From positions 434,001 through 498,000 of the forward strand of contig RIAY01000001.1 of assembly GCA_003833075.1 (NCBI GenBank): a DNA stretch of 64,000 nt, written 5' to 3'. This document shows, piece by piece, positions 53,361-62,515 of this stretch (positions are counted from its first letter, which is position 1; every line of letters begins with the position of its first letter). The translations under genes were made by a program, and so were the position numbers. Source of the stretch: Muribaculaceae bacterium Isolate-036 (Harlan). GTDB lineage: Bacteria; Bacteroidota; Bacteroidia; Bacteroidales; Muribaculaceae. The notes under the pieces are model-generated. The model worked only from the letters and a program-made list of their open reading frames with translations. It did not search any database and had not been told where the DNA came from.

Positions 53361-55170
53361 TTTTTAGCGTTTTAATTTTCTGAAGAATGTTGTCGTTGTC
53401 AGGTTCGAGAGCCGCAGCTTTCTCGTAAGCCTCCAGAGCCTCCTCCTTTTCGCCGAGGGTTGATAGTATGTCGCCATAATGCTCGTAAAGCTCGGCATGC
53501 TCGTTGTTCTCCTTAGCAGCTTCCTCGACTGCCGAAGCCTGATATTTGCGAGCCTCCTCATTTTCCCCTTTCTTATGTAGAATCCATGCGTACGTGTCAA
53601 GATATGTGGGGTTTGAGGAATTTTCTCCGTCCAGGCTCTTCAGGCTCATCTCCGCCGCACGGTCAAGGTCACCTCCGTTCTCACTGAGGAAATATGCATA
53701 ATTATTGAGAGCCAGGGTGTTGTCGGGATATAAGGTCAGGGCGTTATCATAAGCCTTGAAAGCCTCATCGAGTTTCTTCTGACCGTAATGGCAGTCGCCG
53801 ATGCTGGTGAATATCTGGGAAAGCCGCTGGAGATCGTCGTATTGTATGGACGCCGGAATGTTTTGGGCGGCAAGTGCAGTGTCAAGTGGCAGCGATGGCG
53901 CTATGTCGCGCAGTATGTCGCGGTATGTCTTTATTGCCGTGTCGAAATCGTCAGCCATCTGTGCGGCAGAGGCATATAGCACCATCAGGTTTCGCGAAGG
54001 TGTCATATGAGCCTCCAGCTCTCGGTATGTCTTCACCGCATCATCCGCACGGTCATCAGCCATCATGTAAGTCATCAGTTGTCCGCGGTATTTCTCTTCC
54101 GAAGGCGAGAGGTCAATGGCATAACCAATCTGTTCGCAGGCTTCCTTGAAATTGCCTTTAGCGGCAGAATAGCGCGCGGCGAGGTCAAGGACATCCGGTT
54201 CGTAGGGATATTGTTCGCTGAGCACGCTGAAAAGATGGTCGCCGCGAGCGGTGTCCTGTTTGTCGGTGAGGAGTTTCTGGAGATATTCCTCCAGCATCAT
54301 AAGCTTTTGTCCGAGGTCGAAATCTTCGGACAGAAGTGCCTCGTATGTCTTGGAATCATACATTGCCGAATCACCCTGTTGGCGGTAATAATTCGCAAGA
54401 GCGAGTTTTGCCGCCCCGTAATCGGGGTTCAGTTTCTCCGCCTTTTCATAATAAGCGAATGTTGAATCCGGCTCGTTTGCCATCTCGAACAGATTTCCTT
54501 TCAATATGCTGTAAGCCGGTTCCGCAGGGTTGAACTCCACGAGAGCAGAGGCTTCCGCAAGGGCGCCGACGGTGTCGCGGCGGGAGAGATGGAAGGAAAT
54601 CTTCTTGATTGTGACCTGCGGATTCATCCCCTCGATAGTCTCGTAGCGAGACAAAGCGTCAAGAGCCTTGTCTACGTTTCCGTCTGCCATATAAGCCTCG
54701 GAGAGATGTATCAGCGTGGAGGAGAGGTCGGGACGCAACCGCGCTGTCCGTTCAAAAACGCGTATAGCCTCTTTCAGCGAATCTACTCGTGCGGCGATAT
54801 ATGCATAATACAGAGCCTCGTTGTATTCATCCGGATATTTGTCTACGAAAGGGCGCATCAGCGCGAGGGAACGGGCAAGTTCCGGGCGGCTCTGCAAAGT
54901 GTCGGATTCGGCGGCGAGGCGCTGAGTGCCGTAAGCTGAAGCCGCTTCTGTATAAGAGGGGTCTATTGCCGCCGCCCGCCTGTAATATTCATATGCTGCC
55001 GCCGGCTCGTCGTCCATCTGTCGGCGCAACCCTTCGAGATAATAGTATCTTGCCTTCTGGCGTTGCGGGGTGAGGTCATTGTGTGCGGATGAGGTGGCGG
55101 CGGTTACAGCTGCAACCGTCGCGAGCAGAGCCGCGGCAACGAGGATTATGTGTCTGAGACGTGTGTTCAT
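53347..55170 (-). CDS. Exported TPR-repeat protein
   Basis: A 607-residue protein with a signal peptide (HIILVAAALLATVAAVTAAT) and about ten tetratricopeptide repeats, for example YYLEGLRRQMDDEPAAAYEYYRRAAAIDPSYTEA, STLIHLSEAYMADGNVDKALDA and EEALEAYEKAAALEPDN. It probably acts as a periplasmic scaffold. It lies 3 bp after dut and overlaps DUF4292, a conserved envelope operon; loss of any catalytic motif excludes an enzyme. Confidence 0.87.
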   Translation of the reverse strand: MNTRLRHIILVAAALLATVAAVTAATSSAHNDLTPQRQKARYYYLEGLRRQMDDEPAAAYEYYRRAAAIDPSYTEAASAYGTQRLAAESDTLQSRPELARSLALMRPFVDKYPDEYNEALYYAYIAARVDSLKEAIRVFERTARLRPDLSSTLIHLSEAYMADGNVDKALDALSRYETIEGMNPQVTIKKISFHLSRRDTVGALAEASALVEFNPAEPAYSILKGNLFEMANEPDSTFAYYEKAEKLNPDYGAAKLALANYYRQQGDSAMYDSKTYEALLSEDFDLGQKLMMLEEYLQKLLTDKQDTARGDHLFSVLSEQYPYEPDVLDLAARYSAAKGNFKEACEQIGYAIDLSPSEEKYRGQLMTYMMADDRADDAVKTYRELEAHMTPSRNLMVLYASAAQMADDFDTAIKTYRDILRDIAPSLPLDTALAAQNIPASIQYDDLQRLSQIFTSIGDCHYGQKKLDEAFKAYDNALTLYPDNTLALNNYAYFLSENGGDLDRAAEMSLKSLDGENSSNPTYLDTYAWILHKKGENEEARKYQASAVEEAAKENNEHAELYEHYGDILSTLGEKEEALEAYEKAAALEPDNDNILQKIKTLKNGKR

Positions 55171-55173
55171 ATG

Positions 55174-55620
55174 TCAGTTTTTGCCTGTGTGTCCGAAACC
55201 GCCGTCTTCACGTTCGGTGCGGTCCAGGCGCTCCGCCGGTTCCCATTCGACGCGGGTGTATTTTTTTATGACCATCTGCGCGATACGGTCGCCATCGTTG
55301 ACAGTGAAATCGTTTTCCCCGAGGTTTATGAGAATAATGCCTATCTCACCTCTGTAGTCGGCGTCGACGGTGCCCGGAGAATTGACAATGGATATTCCGT
55401 AATTCAGAGCCAGTCCGGAACGCGGTCGTATCTGGCATTCGTAGCCGGAGGGGAGCTGCATGTAGAGTCCGGTGGGTATGAGAGCCCTCTGCATCGGACG
55501 CAAAGTTACGGAACCCTCCGGGAGGAAAGCCCTGATGTCCATGCCCGCCGCCTCGAAAGTGCCGTATGCGGGAAGCGGGTGGTGGCTTTTGTTTATAATC
55601 TTCACTTTAATTTTTTCCAT
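55174..55620 (-). CDS. dut: dUTP diphosphatase
   Basis: Hydrolyses dUTP to dUMP, keeping uracil out of DNA and supplying thymidylate synthesis. The 148-residue protein has the five family motifs, including [33 protein letters not shown] and DRIAQMVI, with the conserved catalytic Asp in the third motif. The C-terminal Phe/Gly loop is [13 protein letters not shown]. It starts the envelope operon, with only 3 bp to the TPR gene. Confidence 0.96.
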   Translation of the reverse strand: MEKIKVKIINKSHHPLPAYGTFEAAGMDIRAFLPEGSVTLRPMQRALIPTGLYMQLPSGYECQIRPRSGLALNYGISIVNSPGTVDADYRGEIGIILINLGENDFTVNDGDRIAQMVIKKYTRVEWEPAERLDRTEREDGGFGHTGKN

Positions 55621-55647
55621 ATAGCTTAGTTGTCGGATATTAAAAAT

Positions 55648-55682
55648 AGTGGCTGCCCATATAAAGATAACGGACAGCCACT
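55648..55682 (-). terminator. Terminator of ferredoxin gene
   Basis: AGTGGCTGCC paired with GGACAGCCACT (one mismatch), then ATTTTTAA on the minus strand. Confidence 0.75.
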
Positions 55683-55701
55683 GTTTTTGTTGAATTTCGG
55701 G

Positions 55702-55869
55702 TTAGCCCTCTTCGATAGCGTCGTTGGGGCAAACAGATGCGCAGCTGCCGCAGCTGATGCAAGTATCGGGATCGATCTTGTAGATATCGCCCTCAGAGAT
55801 AGCCTCTACGGGGCAAACGGGAAGACATGTGCCGCAAGCGATACATCTGTCAGTAATTACGTAAGCCAT
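55702..55869 (-). CDS. Small 2[4Fe-4S] ferredoxin
   Basis: A 55-residue electron carrier. Two CxxCxxCxxxCP motifs are complete: C9, C12, C15, C19 and C37, C40, C43, C47, so it should bind two [4Fe-4S] clusters. The start MAYVITDRCIACGTC is preferred; a longer frame to 55917 would read through the -7 box TAAATTTG at 55906-55913. It stands between dut and the glycan genes and serves anaerobic electron transfer. Confidence 0.93.
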   Translation of the reverse strand: MAYVITDRCIACGTCLPVCPVEAISEGDIYKIDPDTCISCGSCASVCPNDAIEEG

Positions 55870-55956
55870 AGTTGTAAATATTATAAAGTTTTTGATTATA
55901 CCATGCAAATTTACCACATTCTATTTATTCTCCCAAATAATTAGCCGAAAATTTGC

Positions 55957-56037
55957 TAAATTTGCATCGTGCGGCAAGGAGCCGCATTCGCATGTGTCTT
56001 GTATGCGGAGAGAAATGAAATAAATCGGGAAATATGA
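55957..56037 (+). promoter_or_regulatory. Promoter box with possible 22-codon leaderless uORF
   Basis: TAAATTTG (55957-55964), then CATC, then GTG at 55969. The GTG opens a 22-codon frame that stops at TGA 56035-56037 and overlaps the GT2 ATG (56034) by ATGA. It looks like a small upstream ORF coupled to the glycosyltransferase. A protein product is not shown. The alternative is a normal 70-nt leader. Confidence 0.45.
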
Positions 56038-56765
56038 ATCCACTGATATCGGTTGTGACAATAACCTACAACGCCGCCGACACCATAGGCGTGACAATGG
56101 CTTCTGTGGCTGCGCAGAGCTGCCGCGATTACGAGCATGTGGTGATAGACGGCGCCTCGCGTGACGCGACGCTCGAAATAGCGCGGGGTTACGCGGGAGT
56201 GAGAATACTGAGCGAGCCGGACCGTGGTCTTTATGATGCCATGAACAAAGGCTTGCGCATGGCTCGCGGCAAGTATGTGCTGTTTCTGAATTCAGGCGAC
56301 ACTTTCCATTCGCCGGAGACTCTTGAGGCGTACGCGCATCGGGCGAGGCTCGGAGATGATATCATATATGGTGATACGGTGATTGTGGACAGCGAAAGAC
56401 GCGTTTTGGGTCCGAGACATTATTCCGTGCCGGAAAGACTGACTGCCGGGAGTTTCGCGAAGGGGATGCTCATATGTCATCAGGCGTTTATGGTCAGGAA
56501 GGGGATAGCTCCGGATTATGACCTCTCTTACCGGTTCTCGGCTGATTATGACTGGACAATACGCTGCATAAAGAATGCCGACGAATCGAGATGCACGAAT
56601 CTCGGGACGGTTACAATAGATTATCTCTCCGACGGGCTTACAGACCGCAACAAAATGAAATCGCTGCGCGAACGCTACCGCGTGATGGCAAGACATTACG
56701 GGCATCTCCGGGCATTGCGACGGCATGCCGCGCTTGTGGCGGGAAAGGTTTTTGGAAAGCGATGA
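56034..56765 (+). CDS. GT2 family glycosyltransferase
   Basis: A 243-residue glycosyltransferase: SVVTITYNAADTIGVTMASVAAQ, HVVIDGASRDATLEI, RGLYDAMNKGLRMARGKYVLFLNSGD. It resembles WcaA/Wcr-type enzymes of capsule and O-antigen loci. Its stop overlaps the start of the flippase by 4 bp, so it works with a polymer exported by that protein. Sugar specificity is unknown. Confidence 0.88.
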   Translation: MNPLISVVTITYNAADTIGVTMASVAAQSCRDYEHVVIDGASRDATLEIARGYAGVRILSEPDRGLYDAMNKGLRMARGKYVLFLNSGDTFHSPETLEAYAHRARLGDDIIYGDTVIVDSERRVLGPRHYSVPERLTAGSFAKGMLICHQAFMVRKGIAPDYDLSYRFSADYDWTIRCIKNADESRCTNLGTVTIDYLSDGLTDRNKMKSLRERYRVMARHYGHLRALRRHAALVAGKVFGKR

Positions 56766-58114
56766 AAAACTCTCTGACCGCAAAGGTGCTGAAGGTTATC
56801 GGGGTGTTTTCGGGAGCGGAAGCATTCGGGATCATATGCTCTGTGGTCAAGATGAAGCTTGTGGCGATGTGGCTGAGCGCCACGGGGGTAGGGCTGTTCG
56901 GACTTTTCGGCACAACGGTCGATGCCGTCTCCATCATCACCGGTCTCGGACTGCGGCAGAGTGGAGTGCGTGAGGTTGCCAAATGCCGCCATTCGGAGGG
57001 GGCGTTGCGGCGTATTGCCGCAAGACTCAGAGGGTGGTGCATGTTGTCGGGAGTGGCGGGGGCGCTTGTGCTGAGTTTTCTGGCTCCATTGCTCTCTCTC
57101 TGGCTTTTCGGCGATTACGGCTATTGGTGGCAGTTCATGATACTTGGTGGCGCGTTGCTGCTCAATTCCCTGACGGGGGGTGAGCAGGCGATACTTCAGG
57201 GTACCGGAGGATTCCGGCGGCTTGCAAAGGCGGCGGCAAGCGGAACGGCGGCGGGTCTGGCAATCTCGATTCCTATGTTCCGCTGGCTCGGAGACATGAG
57301 TGTGGCACTCTCGTTTCTTGTGTATTCGCTGTCAATCCTGTTTTTTCTTTTCGTATACCGCGACAGAAGCATACCCTGGCGTGTGGCAGGAAGAAAAGAG
57401 CTTGGAGAGGGTGCCGGTTTTGTCAGGCTCGGGGGGTATATTGCCCTTGCCACGTTCGCAACCAGCCTGGCGCATATGGTTTTCATGTCGTGGCTTAACC
57501 GAGAGACTTCCACTGCGGAGGTGGGTTATTTCCAGGCGGGAAACACGCTTGTGTTCCGCTACACTTCGCTGATATTCGGAGCTGTCGGACTGGAGTTCTA
57601 TCCGCGCATGGCTGCCAACAGCCATTCCCCCCGCAGGATGTATCTTTTTGTGAGTCACGAAATCTCGTTGCTGCTTAAAATCTTCACCCCCATGCTGCTT
57701 CTTTTCCTTCTTTTCAGGAGGTGGATAGTCGAGATTCTATACACTTCTGATTTCGAAGTGATTCTGCCGTTTGTCTCAGTCGCCATATTCACGATAATAC
57801 TGCGTTCTGTGTCAACATGCATGGCGTTCTCCATCATAGCCAAGGGGGAGGGGAAGACATATCTTCTTACCGAAGGAATAGATGCGGTGATCGGTGTGTG
57901 TCTCAATATATGGTTTTATACCCGTTACGGTCTTGCTGGCATAGGATTCGCACAGGTGATCTGGTATGGCGTATATACCATCATGACAGGGGTGATATAT
58001 TTCGGCAGGTATCGCCTCAGACTCGGCAAAGAAGCCGTGATTGCTGTCGCGGTTTCTTTCGCAACAGGTGTCGCCGCTGTCGCCGCCGCCTGGAGGGGAT
58101 GGCTTATTCTATGA
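56762..58114 (+). CDS. Wzx-like polysaccharide flippase
   Basis: A 450-residue polytopic membrane protein with about twelve hydrophobic segments (e.g. AGALVLSFLAPLLSLWLF, FMILGGALLLNSL, MLLLFLLFRRWIVEIL). It belongs to the MATE-like Wzx/MurJ superfamily, which flips lipid-linked sugar repeat units across the inner membrane. The ATG at 56762 is chosen over an upstream in-frame start that would overlap the GT2 gene widely. It converges with DUF6056 and overlaps its end by 11 bp. Confidence 0.85.
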   Translation: MKNSLTAKVLKVIGVFSGAEAFGIICSVVKMKLVAMWLSATGVGLFGLFGTTVDAVSIITGLGLRQSGVREVAKCRHSEGALRRIAARLRGWCMLSGVAGALVLSFLAPLLSLWLFGDYGYWWQFMILGGALLLNSLTGGEQAILQGTGGFRRLAKAAASGTAAGLAISIPMFRWLGDMSVALSFLVYSLSILFFLFVYRDRSIPWRVAGRKELGEGAGFVRLGGYIALATFATSLAHMVFMSWLNRETSTAEVGYFQAGNTLVFRYTSLIFGAVGLEFYPRMAANSHSPRRMYLFVSHEISLLLKIFTPMLLLFLLFRRWIVEILYTSDFEVILPFVSVAIFTIILRSVSTCMAFSIIAKGEGKTYLLTEGIDAVIGVCLNIWFYTRYGLAGIGFAQVIWYGVYTIMTGVIYFGRYRLRLGKEAVIAVAVSFATGVAAVAAAWRGWLIL

Positions 58115-59594
58115 TTACATCAGCTTTGATATAGGGACGCACATTGACATAGAGCACTGAGGAGTAATTCGATGTGGAATCCAGAAATATGTCGGAACCT
58201 GACGAGAAGTCAAGCACGCGAGGCTGCATCTTGCGGCTGATGACTGACGGTAAAATTGTTTTCTCCACAACAAAATCGCGGGGACACGAGGCGGAGCGTA
58301 TGCATACCCAGCTCTGGTCGCCGACTTTTATGACCGCGTTGGTGTCTTTCAGACAGTCCATATCTTTCATGACTTCAGGATAAATCACGAGAAACGGCTT
58401 TGACGGATTTTTCTGGCGAAGTCGGTTTGTGTAGGTGTTGCGTCGTTGGGCGGTTTCGGTTCTGTTGAAAAGAAAGAGATTGTCTTTCAGATATATGGTT
58501 CCCGATTCGGAACGGTCATATTCTCTGAATATGGCGCGTGTCTTGAGATTCTGCATGTGTATGTTGAATGCCTGGAATGCCATGACAGCAATAGCCACGG
58601 CTGTACCTGCAGCAAGTAACCCGGTGTCTGTTCTTTTCCCCGCCACGCAGCCGACCGAGAGAACTGCAAAACACAGGTCATAAGGTATTATGCCTCTCCC
58701 TATTGCTCTTAAAAACAGATTGAACACCAATGATGTGGCAGCCATGGCAAGCAGGAATCTCATGCGGGGCTGAGATAAAAAATCTTTCAAATGCCCTTTG
58801 CTGTTGTGGAAAAGGAATATTATAAGGAAAACAGCCGGAAACCAGATCAGTGCGGGCAGCTGCTCGAAAGTATTCAGCAAGGAGCCTTCCGCAGCCCGGT
58901 GCAGACTTATTCTCAGAAAATTGCCCGGTGCGAATATTGATGTGAAGGCACCTGCGGCGAATGACAGCGACAGACACCATTCCTTGAAGGTGAATCTTCC
59001 CCTGCGCATGGCAAGGCAATACAGCAGAGCACCCCCCGCAGGTATTGAAAAACCTTCGTGCATCTCTCCTGTGAGGAAGCTGAATATCATCAGAAGCACC
59101 AGGCCGACAGACGTTTCTTTCTTTTGAGAGAAAAAGCATCTAAGCCATATCAGCAGAGCACATGCCGTCCATACATAATTGATCTGGAAGGGAGGAGTGA
59201 AAGGGAGAGTGAAAAACAACAGTATCGCGAGTATCGCAGCCAGATAGGATGTTCGGAAGTCTTTTGCATTGTTGCTGAAACGGGTGATGCAGAATACAAG
59301 AGCCATCCAGGCAAAAGCATTGATGACCGCGAACCAAGGCTTGGATAGAAGACCGCAGAATATCTGTACAATGAAGTGTGCCACAAACCTCCCGTTGGAG
59401 TTGGAATAATGGTTTATCTGCGATTCCCATATATCCCGGAGTGTGGCTATCGGCGTGAACGATTCATCTTCTCCGGATCCGGGTATGTAAAACGAATATG
59501 CGATCGCATCGTCATTCCATTCGCTAATGATCGCGAAAACGAATGCCGCCGCGCCAACTGCCAGATAAGGAATATATGTTTTGAATAATTTCAT
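58104..59594 (-). CDS. DUF6056 multi-spanning membrane protein
   Basis: A 496-residue membrane protein with about ten helices (for example LAVGAAAFVFAIISEW, ILAILLFFTLPFTPPF, VGLVLLMIFSFLTGEMHEGFSI). A soluble C-terminal tail carries ENGTIYLKDNL-like sequence. DUF6056 proteins resemble GT-C-type glycosyltransferases, with acidic residues in an early loop (EWNDDAIAYSF), but the reaction has not been shown. It overlaps the LTA-synthase-like gene by 4 bp, so the two probably decorate or transfer a surface polymer together. Confidence 0.75.
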   Translation of the reverse strand: MKLFKTYIPYLAVGAAAFVFAIISEWNDDAIAYSFYIPGSGEDESFTPIATLRDIWESQINHYSNSNGRFVAHFIVQIFCGLLSKPWFAVINAFAWMALVFCITRFSNNAKDFRTSYLAAILAILLFFTLPFTPPFQINYVWTACALLIWLRCFFSQKKETSVGLVLLMIFSFLTGEMHEGFSIPAGGALLYCLAMRRGRFTFKEWCLSLSFAAGAFTSIFAPGNFLRISLHRAAEGSLLNTFEQLPALIWFPAVFLIIFLFHNSKGHLKDFLSQPRMRFLLAMAATSLVFNLFLRAIGRGIIPYDLCFAVLSVGCVAGKRTDTGLLAAGTAVAIAVMAFQAFNIHMQNLKTRAIFREYDRSESGTIYLKDNLFLFNRTETAQRRNTYTNRLRQKNPSKPFLVIYPEVMKDMDCLKDTNAVIKVGDQSWVCIRSASCPRDFVVEKTILPSVISRKMQPRVLDFSSGSDIFLDSTSNYSSVLYVNVRPYIKADVIIE

Positions 59595-61441
59595 TTTTTC
59601 TTGGTTTTTTCAATCTGTCTGAAGTAATCGCCTCTCTGAATGGAATCTGCAATGTCGTATGCTCTCTTTTGTCTTGAAATTTCAGAAGGCGAGGCGTTTC
59701 CCCTTGTCTTGCCCTGCTGGGTGACTGAGGAAGAGAGCTGGGGGTCAAGCAAAGAGCGGTCAATGCCGTGATAGGGTTCGTTGTTCCGGTTCAGAATATG
59801 CAGAATGGTTGGGAATACGTTGACCTGACCGGCAGGCGCGTCCACTTTTTGCGTGTGACCGGTGTTCAGGGCGATAAATGCCATAGGGAGAAAATCCTGA
59901 CGGTTGTTGTCGCCGTCTTTGAATACTTTTTTGTTCTTCGCAATTCCCTGAGAGTGGTCGGAGACTATGAATATCACAGTGTCGTCGTATTTATTCATCG
60001 ATTTCAGCTTGTTTATGAAATCTCCCAGTGAACGGTCGAAATAATGGGTGATGTTGTAATAATTTCTTTCGTTCTCTTCAAGAGAATCGGTCTTCAGCCA
60101 TTCTTCGGTCGGTACCGCTTTCTCTTTAAACGGCACATGCATAGAGAATGTCACCAGTTCAAGGAGAAAGGGTTCTTCAAGTCTGCTTATGATTTCAATG
60201 CCGAGATCCATCATGGCGGCATCGCGCCCCTTTTCTTCTGCCGCTTTTTCGAAATCATGGATATTGAGAATTTCTTCAAATCCATAACCTTCGTATGCGC
60301 CCGTCTGATTCCATGTGGCGCCGTTGTCTCCGAAAATGACCGTAGGTTTTTTTACGGTGAGAATGCGTGGAAGGGAAGGATATATGTTTCTGTCGCCAAA
60401 CAGCATCGAAGAGACACCTTTGTCAAGAGGAAGAAGCCCGGTGTTTGTGAGCAATTGACCATCGTTTGAACATCCTTCTTTTACCTGAGGCACTATATTC
60501 AACGCAGAGACTGTGTTTTCCGCATTTACCAGGGCATTCATCACGGGGGTGATCTCATTGCCGTTGATTTTATGGAAAATCACGTCGGAATTAAATGATT
60601 CCACTAAGATTATCACGACATTCTTGTCTTTGTTTGCCGAAAAATCAGGGGTTTCGGGAATTTCGGGAATGTCTGCCATGTAATCTGAGATTTTTCTCAG
60701 ATCTGTTTCGTTCAGTTCAATATAATGGACGGAAACAATGTCTTTGCCGATTTCAACCACGGTCTTAAGAAAATACATGCATAGCCCTTCACTGCAAAAG
60801 GTGTATTTGACAGTATGCTTGTTGAAACAGAACCTTTCCAGAAGTATGTCTGTCAGGGTGTCGTCAGCGAATGTGTTCTGCTTCCATTTTTTTGTGGATA
60901 TGCCGAATGCCAGCTGAGATAGTGCAAAAGCGAATAAAGACACGCAGACTGCGGCTACCCTCTGCTTTTTGGAGAAGTTCCTTTCGGTTCTCATGTGTTT
61001 CCTGCAGACAAAGAGATATAGCAACGTGCAGGCTGCGGGGATGAGAATATAGAGTATGTCGGTAATCCTGACAAGAGCCTTAACGGAATTGACCAGATCT
61101 GCGTTTATATTTGAAGTCAGCCTGTAAAACGTGACAGATATGAATTCATCCCAGAATCTGCAATGCCATGCGTTGAAAAGGAAAAAGACCGAGACAAGCC
61201 ATATTATGACGAGAATGATCCATTTCCTTTTTTGAGGAAGAAACCAGTAAATGATAAACAGGGCGGCGATGTCTCCGATTCCTTTTGCTATGGTCACGAT
61301 ATATTTATTGCCTATTCCGCCGATGTCGTCTATGAACAGAAGCCATTCTGCGAGAAATAGCAGGAAACAGGTGGCAAAGAACAAGACCGAATAAAGATGC
61401 GTCTTTATTACTTTGCCGAGTCTGGAGTCTTTTATATTCAT
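59591..61441 (-). CDS. LTA synthase-family phosphotransferase (sulfatase fold)
   Basis: A 616-residue protein. Five N-terminal membrane helices (about 17-165) anchor an extracytoplasmic sulfatase-fold domain (about 270-560). It has VIILVESFNSDV (metal ligands), the nucleophile loop GCSNDGQLLTNTG, in which Ser replaces the Thr of classical LtaS, then FGDNGATWNQ and VSDHSQG. Such enzymes move phosphoglycerol or phosphoethanolamine onto lipids or glycans. In a Gram-negative Bacteroidales, lipid A or capsule modification is more likely than teichoic acid. Ser in the loop is common in this group by my recollection. Confidence 0.85.
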   Translation of the reverse strand: MNIKDSRLGKVIKTHLYSVLFFATCFLLFLAEWLLFIDDIGGIGNKYIVTIAKGIGDIAALFIIYWFLPQKRKWIILVIIWLVSVFFLFNAWHCRFWDEFISVTFYRLTSNINADLVNSVKALVRITDILYILIPAACTLLYLFVCRKHMRTERNFSKKQRVAAVCVSLFAFALSQLAFGISTKKWKQNTFADDTLTDILLERFCFNKHTVKYTFCSEGLCMYFLKTVVEIGKDIVSVHYIELNETDLRKISDYMADIPEIPETPDFSANKDKNVVIILVESFNSDVIFHKINGNEITPVMNALVNAENTVSALNIVPQVKEGCSNDGQLLTNTGLLPLDKGVSSMLFGDRNIYPSLPRILTVKKPTVIFGDNGATWNQTGAYEGYGFEEILNIHDFEKAAEEKGRDAAMMDLGIEIISRLEEPFLLELVTFSMHVPFKEKAVPTEEWLKTDSLEENERNYYNITHYFDRSLGDFINKLKSMNKYDDTVIFIVSDHSQGIAKNKKVFKDGDNNRQDFLPMAFIALNTGHTQKVDAPAGQVNVFPTILHILNRNNEPYHGIDRSLLDPQLSSSVTQQGKTRGNASPSEISRQKRAYDIADSIQRGDYFRQIEKTKKK

Positions 61442-61496
61442 GATGAGTATGTTGGGTTATTTTTCGCATCTGTCGCGGTAGACGGGATGGCTTGGG

Positions 61497-62300
61497 TTAA
61501 TTAGAGAACGCTCCATTCAGCCATGATTTTAAGTAACGGAATGTGGAGATGCCGTTGTTGTTTTTTATGTTTCTTAAGGCGTGGACAAGCATTCTGAGCG
61601 GCCAGCTTGCGGGGTGGATGTGAGTGAACACAGCTCCTTTGGCTGTGATTAGCGCCGGGTCGGCATATAGTCTTGCTGATGTCGAGAGGTCATCGTGGCG
61701 TGCTATGTCAAACGGGATGTAGCGTCCGCTGAGTCCGGCGCGGAGGGCGTCGTAAATGAAAATATCCTCTTCGCCGGCGATGAATCGCGCACCGATTCCG
61801 AAATTTTCGTTGAAACGGATTTTTCGGGCAATGCTGTCCCTGCGGAAAGCTATCTCTATTGATGAGGCGTAATAGCCTTTTGGGGGAGAGTCAAGAGGAA
61901 AGGGACGGTCGGGATAAGTCTTCGCCTCTGAGGCGGATGCGTATCGGAAAGTTAGAATGTCTTCTTCGGGGTTTTCATCGAAGTGGCGGATTATGCCTTG
62001 CAGATTGTCGGCATTATAGATGACGTCATCGTCGGAAATCAGACACAGGGGAGCCGAGGCTGCCTCTATGGCGGCGTTGCGGTTGCGCGAGAGACCGCGT
62101 GTGTAATTCTTGACAATGCGGAAGTCGGGACGCTGCAACGCCTCCGGCACGGGAAGGTCACCCTCCGGCAACTGCCAGCTGACCAGATATTCGACCTGAC
62201 AGACCTGCGGATGGCAGGCTGCCGCCACGCGGCGGATGCCTTCGCCTCCAAGCGTGCAGATCAACACCTGTAGCCTTATGTCTTGATTCGGGGTTTCCAT
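61497..62300 (-). CDS. GT2 family glycosyltransferase
   Basis: A 267-residue enzyme with a variant GT-A fold: RLQVLICTLGGEGIRRVA, VKNYTRGLSRNRNAAIEAASAPLCLISDDDVIYN (DDD metal site), GIGARFIAGEEDIFIYDALRAGL. The ATG at 62300 is used because upstream in-frame sequence runs into the GC-rich repeats and a promoter box at 62308. It lies 55 bp downstream-strand of the LTA-synthase-like gene start and belongs to the surface polysaccharide set. Confidence 0.85.
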   Translation of the reverse strand: METPNQDIRLQVLICTLGGEGIRRVAAACHPQVCQVEYLVSWQLPEGDLPVPEALQRPDFRIVKNYTRGLSRNRNAAIEAASAPLCLISDDDVIYNADNLQGIIRHFDENPEEDILTFRYASASEAKTYPDRPFPLDSPPKGYYASSIEIAFRRDSIARKIRFNENFGIGARFIAGEEDIFIYDALRAGLSGRYIPFDIARHDDLSTSARLYADPALITAKGAVFTHIHPASWPLRMLVHALRNIKNNNGISTFRYLKSWLNGAFSN

Positions 62301-62307
62301 TTGCCTG

Positions 62308-62315
62308 CAAAAATA
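62308..62315 (-). promoter_or_regulatory. Promoter -7 box for GT2
   Basis: TATTTTTG on the minus strand, then 7 nt to the ATG at 62300. The mRNA leader is therefore very short or absent. It lies between the glycosyltransferase and the repeats. Confidence 0.5.
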
Positions 62316-62338
62316 GCAATTTATTTTGAATTTCGGGT

Positions 62339-62357
62339 AATCGGGCTTTGCCCGATT
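62339..62357. terminator. Perfect hairpin at the edge of the repeat cluster
   Basis: AATCGGGC / GCCCGATT with a 3-nt loop. It borders the GC-rich repeats and may end RAYT transcripts or be part of the repeat element itself. Confidence 0.55.
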
Positions 62358-62426
62358 CGCAGTGCCGGTTTTACAAGCCTGCTTTGACCGGGGAGGGGGC
62401 CTTGAAAGCCCTCTTCCCGCCGAGTC

Positions 62427-62515
62427 TGCGGACCAGAGGCGCGGCGCCGGGCAATGCGGACCAGAGGCGGGGCGCCGAGCACTGCGGACCGGAAGCGCGG
62501 CGGGGCGCCGAGCAC
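62427..62515. repeat. GC-rich tandem repeat array (28, 28 and 33 nt units)
   Basis: Three direct units beginning TGCGGACC follow one another: 62427-62454, 62455-62482 and 62483-62515, sharing TGCGGACC(A/G)GA(A/G)GCG and GCGCCG. The third unit has a 5-nt insertion. It runs straight into the REP-like element and is much richer in G+C than the rest of the window. It is not a CRISPR: units are contiguous without spacers. Confidence 0.8.

Noticed and set aside
59591..61441. Gram-positive-type lipoteichoic acid synthase
   Set aside because: Family fold is right, but the genome context is Gram-negative Bacteroidales and the nucleophile loop has Ser; a different acceptor is more likely.
62427..62515. 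Possible CRISPR-like repeat array
   Set aside because: Units are contiguous with no unique spacers, and no cas genes are near. A slippage or REP-type array fits better.
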